In this document: positions 31,739-41,239 of the stretch, piece after piece
Layout of the letters: every line of letters starts with the position of its first letter
Numbering within the stretch: the stretch's first letter is position 1
Source of the DNA: Bacteroidota bacterium
GTDB lineage: Bacteria > Bacteroidota > Bacteroidia > Bacteroidales > Paludibacteraceae
Length of the DNA stretch: 64,000 nucleotides
Reading direction: 5' to 3'
NCBI GenBank assembly: GCA_023391625.1
Contig: JAEWAN010000034.1
Location: 248,001 to 312,000 of the forward strand
Made by a program: the position numbers and the translations under genes
The notes under the pieces: model-generated
Database searches by the model: none
What the model was told of the DNA's origin: nothing
Seen by the model: only the letters and a program-made list of their open reading frames with translations

Positions 31739-34291
31739 CTATCCACAACGTGAATATCCGCAATTCTTACAGGTAAGGCAACCTTCCTGATATACCAATC
31801 CTTTTTCACCACATTGCGGGCAATCCTGTTCGCTGGCTTTTCCGTCCGGAATATATTTCTTCAAGGCGCGTTCCACTCCGTTTTTCCAGGTATTGATGGA
31901 CTCACTGTCTAACTGGAGACCGCCTACAAGTTTTATAACCTGATCTATCGGCATTCCGTAGCGCAACACTCCGGAGATCAATTTTGCATAGTTCCAGAAC
32001 TCTTTATCAAATTTATGGGAAAGTCCCTCTACCGTTGTTTTAAATCCACGTTTGTTTGAGAACTGGAAGTCATAACGTTTATTGCCGTCTTCATCTACTA
32101 CTTTTATTATTTTTCCCTGTGTCACTGATTTAGGTAACAAAATACCTTCTTCGTCATCAGATAAACCGGTAAAAATTTCATACGGACGTCCGTCCAGCAA
32201 TCCGACAAATGCAATCCATTTGTCTTTTGCATTTTGGAAACGCACTACGTCACATTCCAGTTCTTTAGGACGTTTCAGATGATTTTCATTATAGCAGAAA
32301 CAACGTTCTTTTTCTCCGTCTTTCTTTTCATCTTCCTTATCTTTTTTTACTTCTACCAGCACTCCAGCACGAGAACCGTCGCGATATACGGTCACTCCTT
32401 TACAACCGCTTCTCCAGGCTTCTTCATAAAGCTGACCAACCAGTTCTTCCGAAACTTCATTCGGCAGGTTTATGGTTACGCTAATAGAGTGGTCCACCCA
32501 TTTCTGGATACGTCCCTGCATTTGCACTTTTTTCAGCCAGTCCACATCATTGGCCGTAGCTTTGTAATAAGGCGATTTTTCTACTAATTCATCTATTTCT
32601 TCCTGCGTATAATGTTCAGCGATAGAATAACCATTAGCTTCCATCCAGGTTACAAACTTATGGTGGAATACAACATATTCTTCCCAGGAATCACCATTTT
32701 CATCCGTAAAGTCAATCCGCACATCTTTGTCGTTAGGATTAACCTTGCGTCTGCGCATATATACCGGTTTAAAAACAGGCTCTATACCGGATGTGGTTTG
32801 AGTCATAATACTGGTGGTTCCGGTAGGAGCTATTGTAAGACAAGCTATATTACGACGTCCGTACTGAAGCATATCGCGGTATAACTGCGGATCGGCATCA
32901 CGTAAACGGTTAATGAAAGGATTGTTTTCTTCGCGCTTAGCATCGTATATTTCAAATGCGCCTCTTTCTTTAGCCATCAGTACAGATGAACGGTAAGCTG
33001 CTAAAGCCGTGGAACGGTGAACTTTTTCTGAAAAGTCAGTCGCTTCGTCAGTTCCGTAGCGAAGTCCTAACGCAGCCAGCATATCTCCTTCGGCTGTTGT
33101 ACCTACACCGGTACGGCGTCCCTGCAAAGTCTTGCGTTTAATTTTTTCCCAAAGCTGGAATTCTGTGTTTTTAATATCATTATCTTCCGGATCCGATTCT
33201 ATTTTTTTCAAAATCAAATCAATTTTTTCCATTTCTAGATCAATGATATCATCCATAATCCGTTGTGCATAGCCTACATGTTTTTCATACAGGTCAAAAT
33301 CAAATTCAGCTTCCGGAGTAAACGGATTTTTGACGTATGAGTACAGGTTGATAGCTATCAGGCGGCAGCTGTCATACGGACAAAGAGGAATTTCACCGCA
33401 AGGGTTGGTAGATACCGTACGGAAACCTAAATCTGAATAACAGTCGGGGATAGATTCCCTGATAATTGTATCCCAGAACAGAATACCGGGTTCCGCCGAC
33501 TTCCATGCATTGTGAACTATTTTCTTCCACAAATTATTGGCGTTGATTTCCTTTTTATATAATGGGCTATCAGAATTAATCGGATACTGTTGGGAATATG
33601 TTTCATTATTTATGGCAGCCTGCATAAACTGGTCGTCAATCTTTACCGATATATTTGCCCCGGTTACTTTTCCAGTTTCCATTTTGGCATCGATAAAAGA
33701 TTCTGAATCCGGGTGTTTTATTGAAACAGACAACATCAAAGCACCACGACGACCGTCCTGTGCCACTTCACGGGTTGAATTGGAATAACGTTCCATAAAA
33801 GGAACTATTCCGGTAGAAGTGAGGGCCGAGTTTTTAACAGGCGAACCTTTAGGACGAATGTGTGATAAATCATGTCCCACACCTCCACGACGTTTCATCA
33901 ACTGCACTTGTTCTTCATCTATCTTTATGATAGCGCCATAAGAGTCGGAATTTTCATCAAACCCAATTACAAAACAATTGGAAAGAGATGCAACCTGGTA
34001 ATCGTTACCGATACCTGTCATAGGCCCTCCCTGAGGAACTATGTATTTAAAGTCGCGAAACAATTCAAAAAGTTCATCCTCTGTTAAAGCATTCGGATAT
34101 TTTTTTTCTATCCGGGCAATTTCCGAAGCCAAACGATGATGCATATCATCCGGTGTGGACTCAAAGATATTACCAAAGGAGTCTTTCAAAGCATACTTGT
34201 TTATCCAGACTTTTGCTGCAAGATCATCGCCTTTGAAATACTCTAAAGCATTCTTGTTGATCTCTTCTTGGGTAAAAGATTTTTTTTCCAT
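31739..34291 (-). CDS. nrdJ: Adenosylcobalamin-dependent (class II) ribonucleoside-diphosphate reductase
   Basis: 850 residues, the long class II form. The core barrel shows GGPMTGIGNDYQVASLSNCFVIG, the active-site loop STNPCGEIPLCPYDSCRL, and NIACLTIAPTGTTSIM. The C-terminus has CPQCGEKGLVYQEGCLTCKNCGYSRC, a Cys-rich tail that regenerates the active-site thiols. It reduces ribonucleotides with a 5'-deoxyadenosyl radical from B12, so it works with or without oxygen. No cobalamin riboswitch was recognised upstream. It is monocistronic. Confidence 0.96.
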   Translation of the reverse strand: MEKKSFTQEEINKNALEYFKGDDLAAKVWINKYALKDSFGNIFESTPDDMHHRLASEIARIEKKYPNALTEDELFELFRDFKYIVPQGGPMTGIGNDYQVASLSNCFVIGFDENSDSYGAIIKIDEEQVQLMKRRGGVGHDLSHIRPKGSPVKNSALTSTGIVPFMERYSNSTREVAQDGRRGALMLSVSIKHPDSESFIDAKMETGKVTGANISVKIDDQFMQAAINNETYSQQYPINSDSPLYKKEINANNLWKKIVHNAWKSAEPGILFWDTIIRESIPDCYSDLGFRTVSTNPCGEIPLCPYDSCRLIAINLYSYVKNPFTPEAEFDFDLYEKHVGYAQRIMDDIIDLEMEKIDLILKKIESDPEDNDIKNTEFQLWEKIKRKTLQGRRTGVGTTAEGDMLAALGLRYGTDEATDFSEKVHRSTALAAYRSSVLMAKERGAFEIYDAKREENNPFINRLRDADPQLYRDMLQYGRRNIACLTIAPTGTTSIMTQTTSGIEPVFKPVYMRRRKVNPNDKDVRIDFTDENGDSWEEYVVFHHKFVTWMEANGYSIAEHYTQEEIDELVEKSPYYKATANDVDWLKKVQMQGRIQKWVDHSISVTINLPNEVSEELVGQLYEEAWRSGCKGVTVYRDGSRAGVLVEVKKDKEDEKKDGEKERCFCYNENHLKRPKELECDVVRFQNAKDKWIAFVGLLDGRPYEIFTGLSDDEEGILLPKSVTQGKIIKVVDEDGNKRYDFQFSNKRGFKTTVEGLSHKFDKEFWNYAKLISGVLRYGMPIDQVIKLVGGLQLDSESINTWKNGVERALKKYIPDGKASEQDCPQCGEKGLVYQEGCLTCKNCGYSRCG

Positions 34292-34594
34292 TTTACATTG
34301 TTTTGATAAAAAGGGAATTATTTTTAAAAATAAAATATAAACTTCGCTTTTTTAAAGAACTACAAGTTTATGAAAAATATTCTGCAACAACAATAATAAA
34401 AACATATTTTTATCAACATGTAGATAAAGTTTCACGTTTATATTTATAACAAGTTGATTATAAATATATTGAATATTTTCTTTTTTGACGAAGTTTTCCA
34501 AAAAAGAAAACTGTTAAATAATTTTTGTTGAATAAAATATTTATTGAAAGGAATTGATAGTAAGCACAAACAGGCTGCGAAGTACATAACCAAA
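34292..34594. other. AT-rich gap between recF and nrdJ
   Basis: About 300 bases with no gene. One inverted repeat, TTTATC/GATAAA (34409-34428), lies about 120 bp upstream of nrdJ. No B12 box and no clear promoter consensus could be read. Confidence 0.4.
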
Positions 34595-35683
34595 TCACAA
34601 AACAGCGCCATTCTCTATATGAAAAATGGCTGCTTCCTGTCCTAAAGAAGAAAGGATACTATCCAAATGCTCCCTGTTCGTATCCGTAATAAAAATTTGC
34701 CCAAAGGTTTCTTTTGAAACAAGTTCTATGATTTTTTTTACTCTGGAAGCATCCAGTTTGTCAAAAATGTCGTCCAGTAAGAGTAGGGGAGAAATTTTAT
34801 GAATGCGTTTTAAAAAATCAAATTGTGCCAGCTTCAATGATATTACGTATGTTTTATTCTGTCCCTGCGATCCCACACGTTTTATCGGATATCCGTCAAG
34901 CTGCATTTCCAACTCATCTTTATGAATACCGCAGGTAGAGTAACCCAGTATCAAATCCCGTTCCCGGGTTTCCCGCATATGATTTCTAACATCATATTTT
35001 TCATACTGCGATTTATAGGATAAACTGATTAACTCTTTACCGCCTGATATGTATGCATAAAAATCCTGGAATATAGGAATGAATTCATCAATAAACTCCT
35101 TGCGCTTTTCGTGAATGTAAGTGCCATACAATGCCATCTGTTCTTCCCATATTTCAAATAATGATGTATCTATCGCATTTTCAGACTTTAGCAATGCATT
35201 TCGTTGTTTTAGCGCATTATTATACAAAAGCAATTGACCAAGATAATTTTTATTGTATTGTGATATAACGCCATCCATAAATTTACGGCGTTCGTCACTG
35301 CCTTCGCCTATCAATACAGTATCGTCCGGAGATACCAAAACCAATGGAAGCAGCCCTATATGGTCTGATAAACGTTCATAATCTTTCCTGTTCCGTTTAA
35401 ATTGCTTTTTTTGACGGCGTTTCATACCGCAATAAATTTCTTCCAACGAGTCATTAATTGTGTATTTGCCTTGTATCACAAAAAAATCGGCATCATGCAG
35501 TATGTTTTGTGAATCAATGGAATTTGAATGGCTTTTACAGAAAGATAAGTAATATATAGCATCCAATAAGTTGGTTTTACCCATCCCATTGTTACCTATA
35601 AAGCAATTTATTTTCGGGGAGAAAACAAGATCAGCTTCATGTATATTCTTATAATTAATAATGGAAAGGGAATTTAAGCGCAT
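34595..35683 (-). CDS. recF: DNA replication and repair protein RecF
   Basis: 362 residues from the ATG at 35683, which gives the standard RecF start MRLNSLSIINYKNI; the frame extends to 35710. The Walker A motif reads GNNGMGKTNLL at about 30-40. The ABC-type signature region GSQGQNKTYVISLKLAQF and the Walker B LLLLDDIFDKLD are present. RecF loads RecA at gapped DNA with RecO and RecR. It has its own promoter and is not in a dnaA-dnaN cluster here. Confidence 0.95.
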   Translation of the reverse strand: MRLNSLSIINYKNIHEADLVFSPKINCFIGNNGMGKTNLLDAIYYLSFCKSHSNSIDSQNILHDADFFVIQGKYTINDSLEEIYCGMKRRQKKQFKRNRKDYERLSDHIGLLPLVLVSPDDTVLIGEGSDERRKFMDGVISQYNKNYLGQLLLYNNALKQRNALLKSENAIDTSLFEIWEEQMALYGTYIHEKRKEFIDEFIPIFQDFYAYISGGKELISLSYKSQYEKYDVRNHMRETRERDLILGYSTCGIHKDELEMQLDGYPIKRVGSQGQNKTYVISLKLAQFDFLKRIHKISPLLLLDDIFDKLDASRVKKIIELVSKETFGQIFITDTNREHLDSILSSLGQEAAIFHIENGAVL

Positions 35684-35738
35684 AAAACAAACTATATGGA
35701 TGAAATACATCCAGGAAATAACAATATTATAAACAATA

Positions 35739-35770
35739 CAAAAGTAATATTTAATCGAGACTTTTTCAAC
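35739..35770 (-). promoter_or_regulatory. Promoter of recF
   Basis: On the minus strand GTTG (35770-35767), 20 bp, TACTTTTG (35746-35739): a full -7 match and three of four bases at -33. Confidence 0.6.
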
Positions 35771-35877
35771 TGAATTTCACTAAAAAACAAATTTCTATTG
35801 TCTCCTATAATATGCTATAATACAGATTCTTAATTTGTAAAGAAAGATAATTAACTAAAAAAGAACACACATGTAGG

Positions 35878-36627
35878 TTAAATAAGTCTGGAAATATATT
35901 TTTCCCACAATCGACCGGGGATCAATTTCCATCCTCCGACTATAAATTTCCAGCGCAAAGGTAAAATAGCTTTTCTTTTTCCTTTTTCTATGGCTTTATA
36001 TATCAGAGCACTGCCTTTGTCCAGAGAAACTGTTAGCGGAAATTTTTCTTTCAAAAAATCCGTTTGGATAAAACCCGGTATAATGGTGGTAAAAGATACC
36101 GGAATGTTTTCATCATATGCTTTTTGTGCCAGACATGACATATAATGCATCTGAAAGTTTTTTGTCGCGCTATATGCTGTTGCTAATTTTAAAGGCCGTA
36201 TGCCGGCTACAGAACTGATAGTAACAATACGCCCCTTTTGATTCGTAGCTTTAAAATAATGATAGACAGCAATAACAATTCTTAAAAATCCGTCAATATT
36301 CGTTTTAACAGCCTCCAACTCCATATCACGATCCAGCTCTTTGTTCTGACGACCCACTCCGGAACAATAAATAATCATGTCCAAACCTCCCATTTTTTCT
36401 ATCAAGGAATGAAGCTGCTCCACACATTCCGGCAAACAGACATCCATCTGTTGATAATACGTGTTTTCCGGATACGAACGTTTTATCTCTTCCAGACGGT
36501 CTGTCCTCCTTCCGGTAATTCCTACCTGATTATGATCATCCAAATATCGTAACGCCAATTCTTTCCCAATGCCGGAAGTAGCTCCTATTATAATTATTTT
36601 CCGGGGAACTTTGTTGTGTGTCATCAA
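35878..36627 (-). CDS. Short-chain dehydrogenase/reductase
   Basis: 249 residues; a start at 36624 is equally possible. The NAD(P)-binding glycine motif reads GATSGIGKELA at about 15-25, and TGRRTDRLE suggests NADP preference (Arg after the second strand). The catalytic tetrad includes Ser in ISSVAG and the YSATK motif. The C-terminus ends in a basic/hydrophobic stretch. Substrate unknown. A TACTTTTG box (36669-36662, minus strand) lies upstream. It is divergent from the nuclease gene. Confidence 0.9.
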   Translation of the reverse strand: MMTHNKVPRKIIIIGATSGIGKELALRYLDDHNQVGITGRRTDRLEEIKRSYPENTYYQQMDVCLPECVEQLHSLIEKMGGLDMIIYCSGVGRQNKELDRDMELEAVKTNIDGFLRIVIAVYHYFKATNQKGRIVTISSVAGIRPLKLATAYSATKNFQMHYMSCLAQKAYDENIPVSFTTIIPGFIQTDFLKEKFPLTVSLDKGSALIYKAIEKGKRKAILPLRWKFIVGGWKLIPGRLWEKYISRLI

Positions 36628-36744
36628 ATTATAACGTAATTTAGTGAAATATTATATGGAACAAAAGTAGGGATTAATTTTTGACGGATAACAAACAACT
36701 ATTCGTTTTTAATACATTCCGGTTGAAAGAGAAATAAGTAGTAT

Positions 36745-37854
36745 ATGAGTAACGGTCATTTTTTTAGCCGGATAGGGCTTGCCGATATGGAAAAAATACA
36801 TTCGGCGGTAATAGGGTGGATATTTTCTGAAGATTGCCAGGCTTACACCCTGGATGAAAAATCTTCCGTCCTGAATGAACTGGCTGCTATAAACCCGGTT
36901 ACATACAAATACATAAATAGCATAACGGAAACCAATAATGTCGATATCCTGATAACAGCCTCTTTGCCCAGCGGGGATGACATTCAAATTATTATAGAAA
37001 ATAAAATAAAGACATCGCAGCACAGCAATCAGCTGGCCCACTATAAAAGTCATTATCCTAACAGCAAAAAATACTTATATCTTACACTGATTGAAGAAAA
37101 TGCAAAAGATGAAGACTGGCAAAACGTATCATACAACCATTTACACGCTGTTTTGAGAAAATATTTATGTGTACGCCCGGAGCATACAGATTTTGTTATA
37201 TTAAATGAATATTTACTCTCCGTGGAAAGACTGGTTCATATAAAGGATGACTTCCTGGAAAACCATCTAAAATACCCTAATGTATTTACTGACGGCTGGA
37301 AGAAAAAGGAAATGAAAGATTTATCTGACTTTATTGCCAGAAACCAACTGGAAACTATTTTCCAAAAAATGTTTTTCAGAGAAATCATAGAAAAAGTCAA
37401 AGAACGTCAGCCTGAAATAGAAAAGTTGGAATGTGCCATCGGAGAATCGCATGGAAATGCGGAAGTAACCTTATGGGGCATAAAAGCGACAGACCGGAAC
37501 GGAGACGTTTGGTTTGACCTGGCGTTTCAAAACGGAACATTCAAAATAGCCATCAGTAAGAATTACTGGGATAACAGCAAAAACATATTGGAAAGGTCTA
37601 TTTCCGAACTGACCTGTGAATGGACAGACATTTTCAAAAAAGCGGAAACGGAATGGAGCGGATGGAGATGCCATGCTCCCAGAAGCAGGCCCAGAATCTC
37701 CTTGTGTAAAAACATCAAGAAGCACAATGATATAATCTGGTACCAGCTTGACAAGGAATCTATCATTGAATTATGGCAAGAACAGTTTATTCAAGCATTA
37801 AGAATAAAAGATTACCTAATAAAAGCGTACGAAGAAAAAAAGATGTCCGGTTAA
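36745..37854 (+). CDS. PD-(D/E)XK nuclease superfamily protein
   Basis: 369 residues. The N-terminal nuclease core shows NNVDILI with the metal-binding Asp near 74, then IIIENKIKTSQHSNQLAHY with the E-x-K pair near 92-94. This matches the PDDEXK_4 type. The C-terminal 180 residues hold a separate alpha/beta domain (AEVTLWGIKATDRNGDVWFDLAFQNG). Such proteins are often linked to phage defence or DNA repair, but no restriction, methylase or other defence gene is adjacent. It stands alone between an SDR gene and a drug exporter. Confidence 0.78.
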   Translation: MSNGHFFSRIGLADMEKIHSAVIGWIFSEDCQAYTLDEKSSVLNELAAINPVTYKYINSITETNNVDILITASLPSGDDIQIIIENKIKTSQHSNQLAHYKSHYPNSKKYLYLTLIEENAKDEDWQNVSYNHLHAVLRKYLCVRPEHTDFVILNEYLLSVERLVHIKDDFLENHLKYPNVFTDGWKKKEMKDLSDFIARNQLETIFQKMFFREIIEKVKERQPEIEKLECAIGESHGNAEVTLWGIKATDRNGDVWFDLAFQNGTFKIAISKNYWDNSKNILERSISELTCEWTDIFKKAETEWSGWRCHAPRSRPRISLCKNIKKHNDIIWYQLDKESIIELWQEQFIQALRIKDYLIKAYEEKKMSG

Positions 37855-37894
37855 GAAACTTCTTCTACACACAAGATATCCTAAAAAACCTCCA

Positions 37895-39085
37895 TCAGGC
37901 AGCCATTTTTTTTAATTTAACGTGACAAAACACGACGATAAAAGCAGCTAAACTGCATATCAGAAATGAAATCCCGACCATCGCCAATGTTCCATTGGCA
38001 ATATAATTGGAAAAGACGGAACATAAAAAAGCCACGGCCAATTGTATAGAGCCGAATAGGGCAGAAGCCGTCCCGCTATTATCGGTAAATGGAGTGATAG
38101 CCAGTTCTGTGGTGGTAGGAAACAATATACCGATAGGGAAAATATAGAAAAATAAACTTACCAGAATAAAAACGATAGGGGCGTTCCAATACATAAAAGC
38201 AAATAACACAATGCTTACGCCAAACATAAAGATTAATGACTTCTTAACTAACACATTGGTTGGAATCCGTTTTTGCAGGTAAGTGGTCAGGTAAGAACCA
38301 AGCATTAATCCCAATGCATTGATTGCAAAAATCATACTAAACATATTATTGGAAAATCCTCCTTTTTCCATAATAATAAACGGCCCGTTTCCCACATATA
38401 TCATTAAAGCTCCATTGGCAATTCCGGCTATGATGGAATAAACAACAAATTTCTTGACTTTCAGTATTTCCAGATAATCTTTAATAACATTGTTTTTCAC
38501 TTTAACTTCTGGTTTCACATAAGTTTCCGGTAAAAAGAACAAAGTAAGTATAAACATAATTCCCCCCAACGCTGCCATTGTTCCGAATAATCCTTTCCAA
38601 CTAAAAAGGCTGAGCACACCATTGCCTATGGTAGGAGCTATGATAGGAGCCACTCCCATGATTAACGCTAGGATGGAGAATATTTTCAGGGTATCTGACT
38701 TTTCAAAATAATCAGTCACCACTGCCCTTGATATGACAACACCCCCGCATCCTCCAATAGCCTGAATGAAACGAACCACCCATAACTGTTCAATAGTGGT
38801 TACGTGTAAACACGCCACGGAAGCTATTGTGAATATAGCTAAAGATAAAAGAATCGGTTTTTTACGGCCAAATTTATCGGCCAGAGGTCCCCATATAAGT
38901 TGTCCGATGGCAAAACCGCCGAGAAAAGTGGATAGAGATATTTGGACTGACTCTATGGAAGTACTAAAGGCTTCTGAAATCAGTATAAAACCCGGTAAAT
39001 ATAAATCAATGCTTAACGGTTCTAAGGCTGTAAGTAAAGCCAAGATAACGATAATGGTCCATTGTACCCAACTGAAATTTTTCAT
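37895..39085 (-). CDS. Bcr/CflA family multidrug MFS transporter
   Basis: 396 residues from the ATG at 39085; the frame runs up to 39130 but the extra residues lie across the -7 box. Twelve membrane segments are predicted. The MFS motif between TM2 and TM3 reads GPLADKFGRKKPIL. EPLSIDLYLPGF in TM1 and GGVVISRAVVTDYF in TM4 are characteristic of Bcr/CflA drug/H+ antiporters. A TACTTTTG box lies at 39111-39104 on the minus strand. The AraC gene upstream on the same strand probably regulates it. Confidence 0.92.
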   Translation of the reverse strand: MKNFSWVQWTIIVILALLTALEPLSIDLYLPGFILISEAFSTSIESVQISLSTFLGGFAIGQLIWGPLADKFGRKKPILLSLAIFTIASVACLHVTTIEQLWVVRFIQAIGGCGGVVISRAVVTDYFEKSDTLKIFSILALIMGVAPIIAPTIGNGVLSLFSWKGLFGTMAALGGIMFILTLFFLPETYVKPEVKVKNNVIKDYLEILKVKKFVVYSIIAGIANGALMIYVGNGPFIIMEKGGFSNNMFSMIFAINALGLMLGSYLTTYLQKRIPTNVLVKKSLIFMFGVSIVLFAFMYWNAPIVFILVSLFFYIFPIGILFPTTTELAITPFTDNSGTASALFGSIQLAVAFLCSVFSNYIANGTLAMVGISFLICSLAAFIVVFCHVKLKKMAA

Positions 39086-39103
39086 ATCTGTTTTTTTGAG
39101 GCA

Positions 39104-39111
39104 CAAAAGTA
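39104..39111 (-). promoter_or_regulatory. -7 element of the MFS transporter gene
   Basis: CAAAAGTA reads TACTTTTG on the minus strand, 19 bp before the ATG. It lies within the 57-bp gap after the AraC stop, so the exporter may have its own promoter. Confidence 0.5.
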
Positions 39112-39142
39112 GGGAGCAAACGGCCGGCAAAATTACATTTAT

Positions 39143-40027
39143 CTACCTTTTACTTGGACTTTTTTCCAGATCACGACGGAAAGTGTCATTTTCCAATGAT
39201 AAACGAAACTGGGTAGGGGTTATGCCCGTGTTTTGCTTAAAGAAGCGTGTGAAATAGGCAGGTTCGTTAAATCCTAAATCAAAAGCTATTTCTTTCAGGT
39301 TCTTTTCACCTAAACCGATTTCTTTTTTTATCTCCAGCACCAAACGTTCGCATAAATGCTGCTTCACCGTTTTTCCAGTCCCTTTCAGACATAAATCATT
39401 CAGCTTTTTAATACTCATCCCCATTCTGTCTGCATAAAAGCAGGACTCCCTTTCCTTTATGAAGAAAAGATCTATAAGCTTCATGAGTTCGGCAATTATG
39501 AAATCGCCCGGTGACTTTTTATTTCCTTTATTTTGTGTTGCCAGCGAACTGATATGAAACAGGAATGCTTCCATATACATTTCCATCAGGTCAATACGAT
39601 TCTGTTCGTTATACTCCTGTTGTATCAAATCCGTAAGCTTGGTTAATACCGGATTCAGATCATCCGGTATATCAACAAATATATTTGAATCATAGCCATT
39701 TAAATAGGAAGAATTGATTTTTTGATTTAAACGGAAAAAACTCTCATTGTGAACCGCAAATAAAAAACCTTCCTTTCCCCTGATATCCAGTTTATCTATC
39801 TGTCCGGGATATACTATGACCAATTGTCCGCTATGTATCCGGTACTCATTAAAATCAAGAAAATACAAATTATCTCCCTGTACATTGCAAAACCAGATGA
39901 TTTGATAAAAATCATAACGCTGGTAATTATGAAAAAAATCATCTTCAATATCTTGCAGACGAAACACTTCAATATACCTGCCTTCCTGAAGCTTTTTTAA
40001 GCAAATCTTTTTTGATTCCTCAAACAT
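39143..40027 (-). CDS. AraC family transcriptional regulator
   Basis: 294 residues. The N-terminal cupin-type domain (SGQLVIVYPGQIDKLDI) is followed by a helical linker and the C-terminal double helix-turn-helix. The second unit is LKEIAFDLGFNEPAYFTRFFKQNTG, followed by ITPTQFRLSL. It lies 57 bp upstream of the Bcr/CflA exporter on the same strand, a common regulator-exporter pairing. The inducing compound is unknown. Confidence 0.9.
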   Translation of the reverse strand: MFEESKKICLKKLQEGRYIEVFRLQDIEDDFFHNYQRYDFYQIIWFCNVQGDNLYFLDFNEYRIHSGQLVIVYPGQIDKLDIRGKEGFLFAVHNESFFRLNQKINSSYLNGYDSNIFVDIPDDLNPVLTKLTDLIQQEYNEQNRIDLMEMYMEAFLFHISSLATQNKGNKKSPGDFIIAELMKLIDLFFIKERESCFYADRMGMSIKKLNDLCLKGTGKTVKQHLCERLVLEIKKEIGLGEKNLKEIAFDLGFNEPAYFTRFFKQNTGITPTQFRLSLENDTFRRDLEKSPSKR

Positions 40028-40049
40028 GGGATGATTTTGTATTTACATG

Positions 40050-40057
40050 CAAAAATA
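40050..40057 (-). promoter_or_regulatory. -7 element of the AraC/exporter unit
   Basis: CAAAAATA reads TATTTTTG on the minus strand, 23 bp before the ATG, with TTTT 20 bp upstream in the -33 position. Confidence 0.5.
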
Positions 40058-40073
40058 GGGAAACTTACACATA

Positions 40074-40097
40074 TAAAAAAAGGAGCAGAAAAGCTCC
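40074..40097 (-). terminator. Terminator of the NYN gene
   Basis: GGAGC/GCTCC hairpin followed on the minus strand by TTTTTTT, about 70 bp past the NYN stop. Confidence 0.75.
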
Positions 40098-40166
40098 CCG
40101 GTATATCTGTTGTTCCTACTGAACACACAATACGGCAAAACCGAACTGAAATGAATAAAAAACAGA

Positions 40167-40934
40167 CTAAACCGCTTTATCACGTGTTCTCACGTAAATG
40201 TGCTTAATATGAGTATTTTCAACCTCCCTCTCATCAATTTCAAAATCCTTGTCCAGTGAACGCAAAAGAGGGGTTAATTTTGAGTATCCATAATTCCAAG
40301 GGTCAAAATCCGGTTTCTTTTTAATCAGCAGATTGCCTATTTCCGCCAAAAAAGCCCATCCATTTTCATCTCCTAAATCGTCTATTGTCAGCTTGATTAA
40401 GCAAATCAAATCGTCATCCACCTTTTCAAATTCAGGTTCCGGCAATTCTATGCTGATAGGTTGATTCAGTTCCTTATGTTTTCTCTCCTGTTTAGAATTT
40501 ATGATTTCAATGTATAAAAATTTGTCGCAAGCAGCAATAAAAGGCTGGGGCGTTTTCTTTTCGCCTATCCCTACGACCAGCATTCCCGATTCCCTAAGAC
40601 GGGTAGCCAAACGGGTGAAGTCGCTATCGCTTGATACCAGACAAAAACCATCAACCCGCTCGTTATGAAGTATATCCATTGCATCAATAATCATAGCCGA
40701 ATCCGTAGCATTTTTTCCGGTGGTATAGCTGTATTGCTGTATGGGAGTTATGGCATTTTCCAGCAAAGCCGGTTTCCATCCAGATACCGTAGGCTTGGTC
40801 CAGTCACCATATATTCTTTTTATTGTGGGAACCCCTAATTTTGCAATTTCATCCAACATGCCTTTAACACCGCTATAAGGTATATTATCTGCATCGATTA
40901 ATACGGCTAACCGTAAGTCTTTATTTTCTTTCAT
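40167..40934 (-). CDS. NYN domain protein with OST-HTH/LOTUS domain (LabA-like)
   Basis: 255 residues. The N-terminal NYN (PIN-like RNase) domain has VLIDADNIPYSG with the metal-binding Asp pair at about 14-16, NATDSAMIIDAMD, and CLVSSDSDFTRLATRLRESG. Residues 170-245 resemble an OST-HTH/LOTUS RNA-binding domain (LICLIKLTIDDLGDENGWAFLAEIG, YGYSKLTPLLRSL). This is the bacterial LabA/YaiI-like architecture, expected to cut or bind RNA. It is a single-gene unit. Confidence 0.88.
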   Translation of the reverse strand: MKENKDLRLAVLIDADNIPYSGVKGMLDEIAKLGVPTIKRIYGDWTKPTVSGWKPALLENAITPIQQYSYTTGKNATDSAMIIDAMDILHNERVDGFCLVSSDSDFTRLATRLRESGMLVVGIGEKKTPQPFIAACDKFLYIEIINSKQERKHKELNQPISIELPEPEFEKVDDDLICLIKLTIDDLGDENGWAFLAEIGNLLIKKKPDFDPWNYGYSKLTPLLRSLDKDFEIDEREVENTHIKHIYVRTRDKAV

Positions 40935-41054
40935 CTGTATATTTGTTTCAATGTATTTTTACTAATAAACTAAGTTTACAGGATTTTTGTTCAAAAAACT
41001 CTTATAAAAAATCACAGGAAACTCCCTAACAAAGCAAAAATAAAAAAGAAATAT

Positions 41055-41117
41055 TTACCGGTAAGATATAACCTGAAAGAAAAATATATTTATTACTTCC
41101 ATCCTTTTATGAAGTAA
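41055..41117. promoter_or_regulatory. Two palindromes upstream of carbonic anhydrase
   Basis: TTACCGGTAA (41055-41064) is a perfect 10-bp palindrome. TTACTTC (41093-41099) pairs with GAAGTAA (41111-41117). Both lie 85-150 bp upstream of the predicted transcription start. No gene is present in 40935-41239. Confidence 0.35.
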
Positions 41118-41202
41118 AAAGAAAAAATTACAATATAAAACTCACCTTGAAATAGAGGCCAAAAATGAAAGAACAAGATCAGTAAAAACATGTAAGTTTT
41201 TA

Positions 41203-41210
41203 TACTTTTG
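41203..41210 (+). promoter_or_regulatory. -7 element of the carbonic anhydrase gene
   Basis: TACTTTTG followed by CGCCG, 29 bp before the ATG. No -33 match. Confidence 0.5.
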
Positions 41211-41239
41211 CGCCGTTTTTTTTATAAATATAAATTGTC

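Noticed and set aside
31739..34594. Cobalamin riboswitch upstream of the B12-dependent nrdJ
   Set aside because: No B12-box-like conserved core or extended helices could be found in the 300-base gap.
36745..40934. A defence island around the PD-(D/E)XK and NYN proteins
   Set aside because: The genes between and around them are an exporter, an AraC regulator and metabolic genes. Two isolated nuclease-like proteins are not enough to call an island.
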